Part shown: positions 33,361 to 44,792 of the stretch, in pieces
Numbering within the stretch: the stretch's first letter is position 1
Layout: each line of letters starts with the position of its first letter
NCBI GenBank assembly: GCA_011033025.1
Contig: WFMF01000014.1
Location: 62,001-126,000, forward strand
Direction: 5' to 3'
Source of the DNA: Beroe forskalii
Lineage: Eukaryota; Ctenophora; Nuda; Beroida; Beroidae
DNA length: 64,000 nucleotides
Position numbers and translations under genes: made by a program
The notes under the pieces: model-generated
Told to the model about the DNA's origin: nothing
Seen by the model: the letters and a program-made list of their open reading frames with translations, nothing else
Database searches by the model: none

Positions 33361-34149
33361 CCAAATTTGTGCCTATTGCCTTCCAAAATAGTAGGATGAA
33401 CTCCTGTCATATTGGATTGGGACAGGGACAACTGGGACAAGGAAAATTGAGGCAAATCAGACTGGGCCAGATGAGACATAGAAAAATGGGATTCCCCATT
33501 CTATATGAAAGACAATAGCAGGAGAAAGGGTGCATGATGCTGCGTCCTTATTCTAAAACAGCAGCAGCAAGGTATCTGTAATCAACATCTTTTAAACCTC
33601 ATGGTGTCACTGATTTGGATCCTGCTACCATATTTAAGAAATTGGTTGAGAAATTGGTCTGTTGGTCCTAATGTGCAAAGTATGGATGCTAATTTCAGAC
33701 AAATGACAATAATAGGCAATGTTTTAAATTCTGTTTGTCATTCTTTTTGTTTTTGGTCTGTCCCCAATTGACTGGATTGTCCTGAGCAGTCATATCAGTG
33801 ATGGGACTTATTTTGATCACTGAATTAGGGCAGGGACGAATAGGTCAGTTCCCAAAAATTGGCAAAAATTATAAGGCCCATGAATAGTACATCAGTTGAT
33901 CAAATCAACTCCATTTGAACAACTGATGTGTTCTGCTGGCCCTAAATGACTTTAATCATGGTTGAATAAGCAATGTTATAGTTGTTTCCCTACTTGCTCA
34001 AATATTTTTTGTGTAAAACACCTCAGTCAATCATATGAAGCTGATCAATCAACCAATTTTTTTCAATCGACCAATGTACTATACATGCACCTAAGACATA
34101 TTCCCTTTTCTCTTATAATCTTAATTAGTACCCAAACTTTCTTCCATAG
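33361..34149. other. No recognised feature; RBM25 intron
   Basis: Upstream of the first RBM25 exon seen. GGGACAGGGACAACTGGGAC-like short repeats near 33420-33470, otherwise nothing recognised. Confidence 0.4.
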
Positions 34150-34284
34150 GCAATGGCATTTCAGCCCCACATTATCATCAGAGCTCCCACAACTCTGCCT
34201 ATGCCTATACATATGGGAAACATTGGCATTCCTATTGGACTCCAGCCAGTAGTTGCTTTTCAGACACAGCACCACCGCCAAAGG
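34150..34284 (+). CDS. RBM25: RBM25 exon, Pro/Met-rich N-terminal region
   Basis: Acceptor CTTCCATAG, 45 codons, donor GTGACT. An internal ATG at 34153 could be a start only if transcription began in the intron; continuity with an upstream exon is more likely. Confidence 0.7.
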
Positions 34285-35443
34285 GTGACTTTTTATATCA
34301 TTCTTTAATTACTTAGATGAATGAGTTATTAAGGAAATTGTGCTGCAAAATTTCAAAAGTTACCAATCATTGATATGTGTTGAGCTCATCTGTTTCGTTA
34401 AAATATTTTTTCATCCCTAAAGTGTACTATAGGGAGGATTTAACCATTGACAACTTAATGATTATTTCAGCAACCCCATTTCAATAGTCACAACAGCAAC
34501 CCTGGTGTTGTGCAACCTATACCTGGACAACCAACTACTACTGTGTTCATTGGAAACATCAGTGAAAGAGTGCCAGATAATCTCATTAAGCAAGTCCTTA
34601 TTGTGAGTAGTTACAATCATGTTTGTTACCTACAGAGTTACCTTCAGAGTGACATCTTATTGTTCAATCTTTCTTGTATATTTCAACTAGTCCAAAAAGT
34701 TATAACTAAGTACATCAGATTTTAATGATCAGTTGGTTCTATATCAGTCATAATGTCAGTGAATAATTAAGAGTACTGTTTTTGCCTTAACTATTCGATT
34801 TTTTGTGTCACTTGATTATGAATAAATGTTGTTGTTTGTAAAGCTAACAAAGGGTTTTAAAAATGGTAATAAGAATGATATTAATTTCCAATTTTACAGA
34901 AATGTGGACCCATTGTCTCGTGGAAAAGAGTTCAAGATGCATCAGGGAAAATGCAAGGTTTGTCTTGGTTCAACTATGGGAAATATGCTAAATTGCATTT
35001 ATCCATGATGATAAAGTAGGTTGTCAAATTGTCACTAACTGATATTTCAAATCATTCAATTAATGTTTGAGTTGTTTCATCCCTATACATTTTCTAGCAT
35101 TTGGTTTCTGTGAATACAGAGATCCTGAAGCAACACTACGAGCTCTTAGAATACTCAAAGATCTGGAAATAGCTGGAAAGGCTCTTCTTGTGAAGGTATA
35201 ATGTCATTTATTCATCAATTATCTTATTAGGTGGATCAATTCAGATCTGTGGTATTCAGATGTGATGCCCCACATTTAAAAAGTGAGAAAATATTTATAC
35301 ATTGTTATTGTTGTGCTGTAAAATAAAGCTTTTTTATGCAGGTTGATCAGAAGACTAAGGATCTCCTTGATGCTCACATCAAAAAGAAGAGGAGCAAGCT
35401 CAAGCTTCCTGACAATGACACAGCACTTGATGAGAGAACTAAG
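34150..35443 (+). CDS. RBM25: RBM25 splicing factor, five exons covering the RRM
   Basis: RBM25 is a nuclear RRM/PWI protein that associates with U1 snRNP factors and influences alternative splicing. Exons 34150-34284, 34471-34602, 34900-34957, 35098-35195 and 35342-35443 join in frame (phases 0, 0, 1, 0) to about 175 residues. A Pro/Met-rich stretch (TLPMPIHMGNIGIPIGLQP) precedes TTTVFIGNISERVPDNLIKQ (RNP2 is VFIGNI), KCGPIVSWKRVQDASGK, AFGFCEYRDPEATLRALRIL (RNP1 AFGFCEY), DLEIAGKALLVKVDQKTKDL, then a basic KKKRSKLK and the start of the acidic/Arg region (DERTK). All match vertebrate RBM25 order closely. The first exon starts after an acceptor, so the N-terminus lies upstream, possibly beyond the LINE. 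The ER-rich and PWI parts were not found downstream. Confidence 0.9.
34471..34602 (+). CDS. RBM25: RBM25 exon, RNP2 half of RRM
   Basis: Acceptor TTATTTCAG, 44 codons, donor GTGAGT. TTTVFIGNISERVPDNLIKQ aligns with vertebrate TTTVFVGNISEKASDMLIRQ. Confidence 0.92.
34900..34957 (+). CDS. RBM25: RBM25 exon, middle of RRM
   Basis: 58 nt between TTTTACAG and donor GTTTGT; encodes KCGPIVSWKRVQDASGKMQ, leaving one base that the next exon completes. Confidence 0.92.
35098..35195 (+). CDS. RBM25: RBM25 exon, RNP1 half of RRM
   Basis: Acceptor TTTCTAG, donor GTATAA; completes Ala then FGFCEYRDPEATLRALRILK and DLEIAGKALLVK. Confidence 0.92.
35342..35443 (+). CDS. RBM25: RBM25 exon after the RRM
   Basis: Acceptor TTTTATGCAG, 34 codons, donor GTAATC. 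VDQKTKDLLDAHIKKKRSKL then KLPDNDTALDERTK, matching the family's VDAKTKAQLDEW-KKK and EALDEETK. Confidence 0.9.
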
Positions 35444-36344
35444 GTAATCATTTCTACCATACACTCCAAACTTGACAGGCTGCACTTTGATACCTACTAA
35501 TCAGTAACCAGCAATAGTCACCTCACAACGATTCTCCAAATCCCACTGGCATTCGCTTTCTCATTTTATTTTTAAGGTCCTGATTAGATACCACGCCTTA
35601 CTACACTTAGTAAGGGCTATACCAAACATGGGTGTGAAATAAATCTTAATCTAGGTTTGAGGGTTGGATCCGATAGCATATAGGTCAAATATATACCAAA
35701 AAAAAAGTTTCAAAAATTTTCGATGCGGAAACCCATTTTTGGCCGCGCCCATTTTGGGCAGTACAAAAAATGAATCAACGATATCTCAGCTTCTGTTTAT
35801 GGAAAAGTTATAATGACCACTCTAACCGACGTAGAATTGTCGGTTTTGTAGGATAGAACATGGTTTCAAGGTTCTATCTCAACCCATTCCCGAGATAATC
35901 CCAAATTTGGCCATTTTGGCTGATCGTCAGGCCCATTTGGGCATATGGGCAGTCATGAGATGGAGAACATCATAACCATGTAACTCGACTGGAAATGATG
36001 GTTTAGAGGGTAGAGCATGTTTTTAAGGCTCTATCTCAACCTGTTTTCGAGATAATCCCTAATTTGCCATTTTGGCTGTCCATGAGGCTAGCTTGGGCAT
36101 TTGGACAGTTAATGAGATGGAGAACATCAGAGCCATGTAACTCGACCGGAAATGATCGGTTTATGAGGGTAGAGCATGTTTTAAGGCTCTATCTCAACCT
36201 GTTCCCGAGATAATTCCTAAATTTTAGATATTGGCTGACCTATGGCTCAATTGGTGCACTCAGCTGAGGTACTCAATGTAATGACTAGCTTAGTCATCAA
36301 GAGATAATCGGTATGTGGTGTAGAAGATTCTAGATACCAATGAC
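35444..36344. repeat. Three tandem units of about 135-165 bp
   Basis: ATGAGATGGAGAACATCA, CATGTAACTCGAC, GGAAATGAT, GGTAGAGCATGTTTT and CTCTATCTCAACC recur at 35775-35945, 35945-36075 and 36110-36240. Probably intronic; no RBM25 exon follows that I can recognise. Confidence 0.7.
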
Positions 36345-37242
36345 TCACAGTAATCAAGTATACGCTTTTTACTTAAGAAAGGCTAGACTAATCAATATTT
36401 ATATCTCTAATCTGTCAATAAGCTCCAACATTTGATTTGAAGGATTTGCTAACTGCCATTGAACTTGGAATAAATTTAACTATGGTGATTTGAGGCATCC
36501 TCAAATCCAGGAGCCATTCAGAATGACTCATTCAACTTCTTCTATTTTAGTATGCCAATAGTAAAAAAAACATGAAAACTCCACATAGGTAATAGAATAT
36601 CAGAAAAATAAAACTTACTCATTATATTCTCTAGCTAACTTTAAACTGTGGTTTGGAGCCATCTTTGTACCTATTGGAATGAGAAATGAACGACTTTTCA
36701 GTCATGATAATGTCAAGAAAACAATTATTTATCAAAGAAAACAATTATTTATCAATTTCTTGTCACTTTTACAATTAATTTATAGAATAAATATATTTTA
36801 TATCTGAGAAATAATGCTGTCTTTCTTGAAAATGAGCTCTGATGATCTAAAGGTTGGTAATATTCTGAAGACTGTAATGGCCTAAGCAGTTATGCCACTA
36901 TACTTGAGAGTAATGTGGCTAATTCATTATCACCTTAAACAGACAGTCAGACAAACCAGCCCCATGCCCATAGACCACATAAGGGCCAACGGACATTCTC
37001 TGTCAGCAACCACATTGTGTTACAAAAAGCTTGAAAGGGATGTATGTGAAGCTTGAAAGGGACCACATTGATAATTGGAGTTCAAGTACAGGATTGGAGA
37101 AATGTCATGAAGATTGATGTCTTGAGCAAACCATTCTTTATTTGTAGATTTAAGATTTTTGTACCATATTCAGAAGAAAATTTTCTTCAATCTACAAGAC
37201 CTATCTCCAACTTCATACTTGAACACCAACATGATCCCTTTA

Positions 37243-37632
37243 GGGACCATCCATAAAAGACGTCCACAAAGAGGGGGGAGGGGGAGTCTGGCCAATGTGG
37301 ACCTTTGCGGACATAGGGAGGAGGGGTGTGTTTGGACAAATGCGGATGTCCGCATTTTTGAAAATTTTGGTCAATTTGACTAGTTTTTCACTTGAAAATT
37401 AACGATTTTTTTAGAATTTGGACTTAAATTTTTGACATTAATAATGATAAAATCTATTCTGCAAACGTATTTGAGAAAGCATGCATAAAAATGACCACCC
37501 AAAAGATTTTGAATAAAAATGTGGACATCCGGAGGGGGGAGGATATTTCAGGTTGCGGACATTTGCAGACAAGGAGCGAGGGAGGGGTCTAAAATAGCCG
37601 AAATTTTGTGGACATCCTTTATGGATGGCCCC
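37243..37632. mobile_element. PIF/Harbinger-like MITE, copy A
   Basis: Ends GGGACCATCCATAAAAGACG and the inverted CTTTATGGATGGCCCC, flanked by TTA (37240-37242, 37633-37635). Interior has GTGGACAT/ATGTGGAC and GGGGAGGG blocks in inverted arrangement. A three-base TTA duplication is the hallmark of PIF/Harbinger. Confidence 0.78.
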
Positions 37633-37659
37633 TTATATTAGGACTTAATGGTTAATGCA

Positions 37660-38760
37660 ATCATGTGGAGAGCAGCAGGATCCAAATGAGTCACACCAAG
37701 AAGAGTGGTGTGGAGGCATCACCAGTCCAATACTTACCTCAGCTTTTGGGGTGATTGAATTGCAAGAGCTTTCTACAAGCTATGAAACTGAACATTGCTC
37801 TTTGTTTTTTTTTGTATCATCATTTTCAATTTGGATCTGACTAGTTCTCAGATGAAGGCATTTCTTTCATTGATGAAAGAAAGCTGTAGGAATGTATTGT
37901 GGTTTGACTTTTACAAAGAATCAACAAATTAGAAGACATTTTCAATACACAAATAGAAATCAGAGCAATCCCTTTCCAATAGTAATGAATAACTTAGCTT
38001 TCATTACACCATATCATTTTTGGTACCTATCTCTTCTTTGTAGAACAAATAGTAATCTTTGTAGTCAAGCCACAGAACTCTCCAACAACTCCAACCATAG
38101 TCTTTGACGGGATCCATGAAAGAAATGCCTTCATCAGAGAGCTAGACAGATCCAATCTCATTATGATTTGTTTGGATCTGCCTATATCTCTGATAGAGGT
38201 ATCTCAATTGGATCCTGTCTAAGACTAAGGAAAGAGCCATTGGAAAGTTGTGCTTGATCGTATAAAGATGACTGTATTTGTATCCCAAAGATAATTGTTT
38301 TTAACTTGCTTGCAAGGAAAGAGTCAACCAGAATGGAGACATGATTGTTTCACTGGTTGTTCAATTTCTTCAGAGTTGCCTTCAAATGTGCTCATAACAC
38401 TGGGTATAAAATATTTAGAAAAGTTCCACAACTTAACCATTAAAATCCTTTATCAGCTGAACTTTTTTAAATCAATTTTATCTTCTATTCACTATAAGTG
38501 TGTTCCTTTATTTCTTGATGCTTGGAGTACAAACAAAGACCAAAGAGCAAGTTTCAGTTGCATTCAGGCAGGTGGTCACTGCACTTCAGACGGTGCTATA
38601 CCCTGGTACCAGGGGGTGACTGCTGTGGGGCCTACCTCATTAAAGCTCTTGCAATTTAAACACCCCAAAAGCTGAGGTAGGTATTGGACTGAAGATGCCT
38701 GCACAACATTCATCTTGGTGTGACTCCCTTGGATCCTGCTGCTCTATACATTGCATTTCC
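37660..38760. mobile_element. Foldback element with ~105-bp arms, copy A
   Basis: The arm near 37665-37775 (GAGCAGCAGGATCCAA, AGTCACACCAAGA, TCCAATACTTACCTCAGCTT) recurs inverted at about 38640-38750. A second inner inverted pair lies at 37835-37870 and 38108-38150 (GATGAAGGCATTTCTTTCAT). Non-coding. Copy B is at 53066-56035 with a LINE in it. Confidence 0.75.
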
Positions 38761-38899
38761 TAAAGAGATCTTGCTAAACACATATAGTGACAGGTTGACT
38801 TGATCTTTTGATTTAGTTTGACCAGATGAAGCCTTCAATTCCCTGCACTGGATAAAGACTAATGATGAACATAAATTCCTTGCTCTAACCAGATCCCTA

Positions 38900-39590
38900 T
38901 TCCCTAGTTTTACGCGCGCGCCGCGCCTTGCTCCAAACCCCTGGTTAGGGGAAATAAATTCCTAAAAATAAATAAACTTGAAGCTTATGAAATGAACTTG
39001 AAGCTAATGAAGCTTATGAAACTAACACACCATCCTGTAGTTGGAAGAGCATTTGATGCCCGTCAAATGCATTCAAACCCACAAAATAGTCCTAGTCGCA
39101 AGGCAGTGCGTGACATAATATTAGCTTTCATTACACCATATCATTTTGGTGCCTCATTATGTATATGATTCGTTTGGATCTATTTTTCAAGCGTTGCCTG
39201 ACCCCTGCGCGCGTTGCTAAACTGTAAACACGTATATCCCTGTGTAGCTAGCTCGCGCGGACGCGCGGCGCGCTTCTCCCGTAGGGAAGCGCGGCGCGTA
39301 CACACACCTATGCGGCCGCGGGCTTTGGAATCGCGCGTGCCACAAATTTGAAATAATGCCATAACAAGCGCTTTGGTTTCGTGCACGGAGTGCGCCGCCC
39401 CTGCGTAGGGGTTGTTAAATACGTATACCCCTGTTATCGTCGCGCTTCCTCGGGGAAGCGCCGCGCGCGCGTTCATTGCCAGGCGTTGCCTGGCCCCCTC
39501 GCGCGCGCCCTGACTCGCAGAGTCGGGAAAAAATATGGGGCAGGCAACGTCTGGCAACGCGTTCACACACCTATGCGGGCTTAGGAAAGG
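38900..39590. repeat. Cluster of GC-rich MITE pieces, copy A
   Basis: GCGCGGCGCGCTTC, CACACACCTATGCGGGCTTAGG and CTAAACACGTATATCCCTGT words in both orientations; contains the TTGCC-type MITE below. Open frames in it are incidental to its composition. Confidence 0.7.
39476..39557. mobile_element. TTGYC-ended MITE, 82 bp, TSD CGCGTTCA
   Basis: Starts TTGCCAGGCGTTGCCTGG and ends CAGGCAACGTCTGGCAA; CGCGTTCA at 39468-39475 and 39558-39565. Interior holds GACTCGCAGAGTC. Same family as 57397-57744 and 59606-59721. Confidence 0.88.
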
Positions 39591-40464
39591 TAATTTCGTT
39601 AGGCCTTACCATAGCCCTAAGTTAGGCCTAACTAGCATAGCCCTAACTTATGGCTATGGTTAGGTTTGTTGTCGTACGATGTATGACCCGCTGACGCCAG
39701 CCGCGAAGCGGCTGGCGCTGATTCTCGAGAGAGTCTGTCAACGTCAGACAATTAGGTTTGCAATGCAATTGCAACGCACATTAAAAATAAAAACACCCAA
39801 GCGCGACGTAATATGCCGCGCTTCAATGTTAGAAGCTCGAGACACCACGGTGAATAATTCATGATGTCCGTTTATATAGTGGCCAGACTCTCCGTCCCTT
39901 TCATTGCGGACGCAACGTCCTTCGGTTCGAAACCTTGAAAATTAATTTTATAAATATACGCACTTATTTAGAAACCAGGAAACAACGGCAATTGGACAAA
40001 CGGAGCCATGGCAAACAGTCGTGAGTCGGACACAACGGATAATTGTAAATCATAATCAATAATCAAAACCCCGTCATTTTCCCTGTCCGGCCTAACTTGA
40101 TCGTAGTTGTAACTGATTATTTACATGGAATTGTAAGTAACGAACCCTCTGTAATAATGAAAGTCTCAAATCTAATCTGAAATATACGTCAATATTTATG
40201 AAAAAAGCTTAAAGAAACTGATAAATTATTAAACTTAAAGGTGCATATGTACTTATCATGCATAATGGCAATAAATTAAATGTTGATTGAAGATGATCAT
40301 GAATAAAGTCTCGCTTCTATAATTTCAAACGCTTTTAACAATTCTTGATGTTTCATTAAAAAAGAAATTTCAAATTGAAAATTTGTTTTGGCACATCTAG
40401 CACATGTATATTCTATGGCTTGTGTTTGTTAGAGCTAAGATAAGGATAAGGGTAAATTTATTAT
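39591..40464. other. Duplicated non-coding sequence, copy A
   Basis: AGCCCTAA/TTAGGCCTAA short inverted repeats at 39598-39670 and a CGCCAGCCGC-GCGGCTGGCG hairpin at 39700-39717 that copy B lacks; otherwise the 3' flank of the sulfotransferase gene. Confidence 0.55.
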
Positions 40465-40717
40465 TTAATAGTGAGGTTTAGGGTGAGATTTAGGGTAGAA
40501 AAAGGTTTTTAGGTCCACGATGTCACTAAGCCAGTTGTTATGTACATACTGTTGTAAGACCCGTGTAAACCGGAGTTTCGGTTTAGATATAACATACTGA
40601 TACTGATACTGAGACCTAACCCCTGAGTGCAATCCCCGTGTGTGTCTAGTTAAGTGGATGATATCTATCTGATGAACGAACAATGAAGTATGAACTTTAA
40701 ACACCCAGCGAGTAAAG

Positions 40718-40960
40718 CTACACCTTATTAAAGGACGTGCCTGATGTGGGAGGACTGTCCGTAGGGACTTGGTCCTCAAATAACGTCCTGAACTTCTTTT
40801 CGAATTTCTGATCAAAGTCCAGATAGGGGAAATTAGGACTATCAAGAGTTGAATAGCCCGTTAAAACGAAATCCCACTTGTAATACTCGTATATCCTTTG
40901 CATCACCTCCGGCCGAACTTTCTCATAAAACCTGGGGGATTTCATTTTCACTTTTACTTC
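40718..40960 (-). CDS. Sulfotransferase terminal exon, copy A
   Basis: Open frame with the C-terminal YEYYKWDFVLTGY signature and stop at 40718. The 5' limit is uncertain between an AG at about 40963 and one further upstream near 40998. Confidence 0.7.
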   Translation of the reverse strand, partial: EVKVKMKSPRFYEKVRPEVMQRIYEYYKWDFVLTGYSTLDSPNFPYLDFDQKFEKKFRTLFEDQVPTDSPPTSGTSFNKV

Positions 40961-41426
40961 AGTCTCTCCTACTTCGTGATTATGCAGAATGACAATGAAA
41001 CAAAATTCTGCTATTTGTGATGACGACTAAAAATGATGACGACTAAAAATTGCTTACTTTTCTATATTTCCATTATTAAAATGTTATTTAAAGTATAACA
41101 CTAACTTGTGCGCCAACTCGGATGTAGCCACACTATCGTAGCCCTGATCAGAGCGTGAGCCAGGAAACTCGAAGGAGGTTGTGTTGGTAGCTTCCTGCAC
41201 GATCTTTATCTGCTGAGTCGTGGTCTCGGTCTGCCGAGATAGGAGGAGTTAATTTGACGAATCCGTGCCGTTCTGATTTGGTCTTGGAGTACCCAGAATG
41301 CGGTTATAGAACATTTGACAGCAAGGGATGATAATCATACTATAAACTTACCTGGGCTAACAAGTCGTAGGGAAAGTCGCATATTTTCTGTTTATTCCAT
41401 TGGGGAGTGAAATGGAAATTCTTGAT
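40718..41426 (-). CDS. Carbohydrate sulfotransferase C-terminus, copy A
   Basis: Golgi carbohydrate sulfotransferases (Sulfotransfer_2 type) move sulfate from PAPS to glycans. Three minus-strand exons: 41352-41426 (IKNFHFTPQWNKQKICDFPY then DLLAQ; the family has a W-x-C-P-YD block), 41106-41230 (TETTTQQIKIVQEATNTTSF, EFPGSRSDQGYDSVATSELA) and about 40718-40960 (KSPRFYEKVRPEVMQRIYEY, YKWDFVLTGYS, then a stop after TSFNKV). The last matches the family's terminal L-Y--YE-DF-LFGY signature. Exons 1 and 2 join in phase 0; the junction to exon 3 (phase 2 donor) could not be resolved. The PAPS-binding part and membrane anchor are missing: satellite and other sequence lie upstream, so this copy is a 3' fragment unless exons lie far away. 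Confidence 0.72.
41106..41230 (-). CDS. Sulfotransferase exon 2, copy A
   Basis: Acceptor TCTCGGCAG at 41231 side, donor GTTAGT after 41106. 41 codons plus two bases. Differs from copy B at two sites, both synonymous (CAG/CAA). Confidence 0.7.
41352..41426 (-). CDS. Sulfotransferase exon 1 of the fragment, copy A
   Basis: Acceptor CATTTCAG, 25 codons, donor GTAAGT. In copy B the acceptor reads CATTAAAG, a weaker site. Confidence 0.7.
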
Positions 41427-41473
41427 CTGAAATGTTATAAATAAATCCATTCTGAATACCAACGCACATGATA

Positions 41474-42157
41474 CATTGACCAGTCGACGGATGCACACCC
41501 TGAATTCATCCTATATGCAACTCTAAATTCGCCCTATATGCACCCTAAATGACCCGAGCGTAACCCTAGGGCCTTTGGCGCCCCCTGGGCGTCCCCTAAA
41601 TGCACCCTATTTGTACCCCGTCAAATCAGCGTACACGCTAAATGCACTCTTAATGCACCTTTTGCACTCTCTTGAACCATATATGCACCCTATGTGTAAA
41701 CCCAATATAATACACCCTATATGCACCCTAAATCAACCCTATTGGCGCCTCCTTAATGCACCCTAAATGATTTAAGGTGCATTTAGGAGGCGCGAAAGGT
41801 GCAAATAGGGTGCACATAGGGTTGATTTAGGGTGCATATAGGGTGTATTATATAGGGGGCGCCAAAGATGCAAATAGTAAATGCACCCTAAATGCACCAT
41901 TAATGTCCACCTCTCAATCAGCATGCGCCCTGTATGTATCCTGCATGCAACCTCTATGCACCCTACATGCACCCTATATGCAATTGCACCCTAAATGCAA
42001 CCTGTGTGCAGTTTGCACACAAAATGCACACTATTTACATACCAAAAATGATAATGACTTTTCATTCGATTGCCTACATCCCATTTGCAAGGTGCAAATA
42101 GGGTGCATTTATGGTGCACATAGGGTGCATTTAGGTGCATCGGTCGACTGGTCAATG
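41474..42157. mobile_element. TIR element filled with TGCACCCTAAA repeats, copy A
   Basis: Ends CATTGACCAGTCGAC-GATGCAC at 41474-41496 and the reverse complement at 42135-42157 (22 of 23 bp match). The interior is a degenerate 11-12 bp minisatellite (ATGCACCCTAA, ATGCACCCTAT) running forward and then inverted (AGGGTGCATTTAGG), so half of it can pair with the other half. No target duplication is evident. Confidence 0.8.
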
Positions 42158-42837
42158 ACCTAATGAAAAAACACCACTTTCTGATCTTCAAACCATAAGA
42201 TTTATTTATCCCAGGATTTTACATACGTGAAAAAATCGCCAAAAAAGTACGACGTATTGGTCTCTGAAAAAAATACGCGTATTTTTCTCACAATACGTGA
42301 CAATTACAACACGGATTCTGAATAGGGGTTGTTAAATACGGGAAAAAGTACGCGCGCATGCACTTTCAGATATCATGAAACAATTGTATCGTAAACATTA
42401 AGAGTGCGCGCGCGACCAAAACATGGCAATACAGTTATTTCGAAGTATAAGCAAAATTTCAAGATGAAGGAGGAAAAACGCCGGAAAGAAAAATACCTTT
42501 TTATACTTTTTTGCCAGCATTTAACAACTTGCCCGAGATACTGATTCAGAAAATACTCCCACACAATTGGACTTAGGAAAATTCTGTATAAATGCATCAT
42601 TATTTGGTTCTACTACACATTTCCCTCTGACAATGCAGTAACATGTGGGAAGCAGTTTTTCAGCCTTATTTTTTGGTCATGTGGACAATTATAGAACAAA
42701 AGAAATCATTTTTCAGGCCAAAAATGGGTTTTAAGAGGCTGTAAATCGTGAAAATCCAATTCGAAATTCTGAAAGCAATTTTAGTTGGATCAAACTATTG
42801 CTGACCTGCAAAGTTTCTGAGTTAACTTTACTGCACT
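42158..42837. other. Duplicated non-coding sequence, copy A
   Basis: Unannotated; provides the empty site GTTGTTAAATACG (about 42330) for the TTAA-flanked insertion of copy B. Confidence 0.6.
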
Positions 42838-44291
42838 GTTGTTGCACACTGTTACTGCACACCGTTAATTACTGCACACCGTTAGTACTGCACACCGTTA
42901 GTACTGCACACTGTTAGTACTGCACACCGTTAGTACTGCACACTGTTAGTACTGCACACCGTTAGTACTGCACACTGTTAGTACTGCACACCGTTAGTAC
43001 TGCACACTGTTAGTACTGCACACCGTTAGTACTGCACACTGTTAGTACTGCACACCGTTAGTACTGCACACTGTTAGTACTGCACACCGTTAGTACTGCA
43101 CACTGTTAGTACTGCACACTGTTAGTACTGCACACCGTTAGTACTGCACACTGTTAGTACTGCACACCGTTAGTACTGCACACCGTTAGTACTGCACACT
43201 GTTAGTACTGCACACCGTTAGTACTGCACACTGTTAGTACTGCACACCGTTAGTACTGCACACTGTTAGTACTGCACACTGTTAGTACTGCACACTGTTA
43301 GTACTGCACACCGTTAGTACTGCACACCGTTAGTACTGCACACTGTTAGTACTGCACACCGTTAGTACTGCACACTGTTAGTACTGCACACCGTTAGTAC
43401 TGCACACCGTTAGTACTGCACACCGTTAGTACTGCACACTGTTAGTACTGCACACCGTTAGTACTGCACACCGTTAGTACTGCACATTGTTAGTACTGCA
43501 CACCGTTAGTACTGCACATTGTTAGTACTGCACACCGTTAGTACTGCACACTGTTAGTACTGCACACCGTTAGTACTGCACACTGTTACTGCACACTGTT
43601 TGCACACCGTTAGTACTGCACACTGTTAGTACTGCACACCGTTAGTACTGCACACTGTTAGTACTGCACACCGTTAGTACTGCACACTGTTAGTACTCTG
43701 CACACCGTTAGTACTGCACACCGTTAGTACTGCACTGTTAGTACTGCACACCGTTAGTACTGCACACTGTTAGTACTGCACACCGTTAGTACTGCACACT
43801 GTTAGTACTGCACACCGTTAGTACTGCACACTGTTAGTACTGCACACTGTTAGTACTGCACACCGTTAGTACTGCACACTGTTAGTACTGCACACCGTTA
43901 GTACTGCACACTGTTAGTACTGCACACCGTTAGTACTGCACACCGTTAGTACTGCACACCGTTAGTACTGCACACTGTTAGTACTGCACACTGTTAGTAC
44001 TGCACACCGTTAGTACTGCACACTGTTAGTACTGCACACCGTTAGTACTGCACACCGTTAGTACTGCACACTGTTAGTACTGCACACTGTTAGTACTGCA
44101 CACCGTTAGTACTGCACACCGTTAGTACACTGCACACCGTTAGTACTGCACACTGTTAGTACTGCACACTGTTGCACACTGTTAGTACTGTACACTGTTA
44201 GTACTGCACACCGTTAGTACTGCACACCGTTAGTACTGCACACCGTTAGTACTGCACACCGTTAGTACTGCACACCGTTAGTACTGCACAC
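42838..44291. repeat. Satellite of 16-bp units, about 90 copies
   Basis: Unit TACTGCACACYGTTAG. Y alternates C and T so that CCG and CTG units mostly follow each other (a 32-bp dimer), with doublets and occasional deletions (e.g. near 43590, 43697, 44128, 44170). Each unit joint makes an AGTACT site. No spacers, so not a CRISPR. Confidence 0.97.
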
Positions 44292-44792
44292 TGCCCATAT
44301 TGTGAACATTACAAATGCAGTTAATGCACTATCAGGATCATTAAATCGTCTGATGCACATGTGCACACGCACATATGCATAGAATACACAATAAGTGAAT
44401 AGCGATACAACAACTTTTGATAAATGAATTTATCTTTTGATAAATAAATTATCGCATATAATATTCACAAAAGTTCAAATGATCATAGCTGAACGTAGAA
44501 GTGATTTTGCCATTTAATATTTGATCTAAACTACATTCTAATTACTAGTTCTACCAACATAAATTCAGGTGTTGCTAAATATGTCCTAATATGATTTTAT
44601 AATATGAATAAGAATACTGTTACCGTGTCCCTATCGTCCATAGCATGGAGTAATTATAGTTCGATAATTAGTAAACACCACAAATCATGGTTTCCTTGAA
44701 GTTTGAGCGGCGAATGACTCCACCAAAAGCACTAGTGACCTATCTCAATTCTTCATTTCACTAATCCAGGTACTGTTGAAGATATTCGTCGG
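44292..44792. other. No recognised feature
   Basis: AT-rich flank between the satellite and the 3' end of the minus-strand gene. Confidence 0.4.

Larger units (their letters stand above)
36345..42835. repeat. Segmental duplication, copy A
   Basis: Colinear and highly similar to 51560-61857 in direct orientation. Blocks: 36345-38820 with 51560-56095, 38960-39200 with 56240-56450, 39590-41470 with 57250-59440, 41474-42157 with 59441-60667, 42158-42835 with 60668-61857. Copy A lacks several insertions that copy B has and supplies their empty sites. Confidence 0.92.

Noticed and set aside
37655..37840. Open frame beginning QSCGEQQDPNESHQEEWCGG in both duplication copies
   Set aside because: It lies in the inverted arm of a foldback element, and its reverse-complement arm does not keep the frame.
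39180..39566. 128-codon minus-strand open frame in a GC-rich block
   Set aside because: Composed of GC-rich MITE palindromes; no family motif and not preserved in copy B.
42838..44291. CRISPR-like regular array
   Set aside because: The 16-bp units are contiguous with no variable spacers, in a eukaryotic context; it is a satellite.
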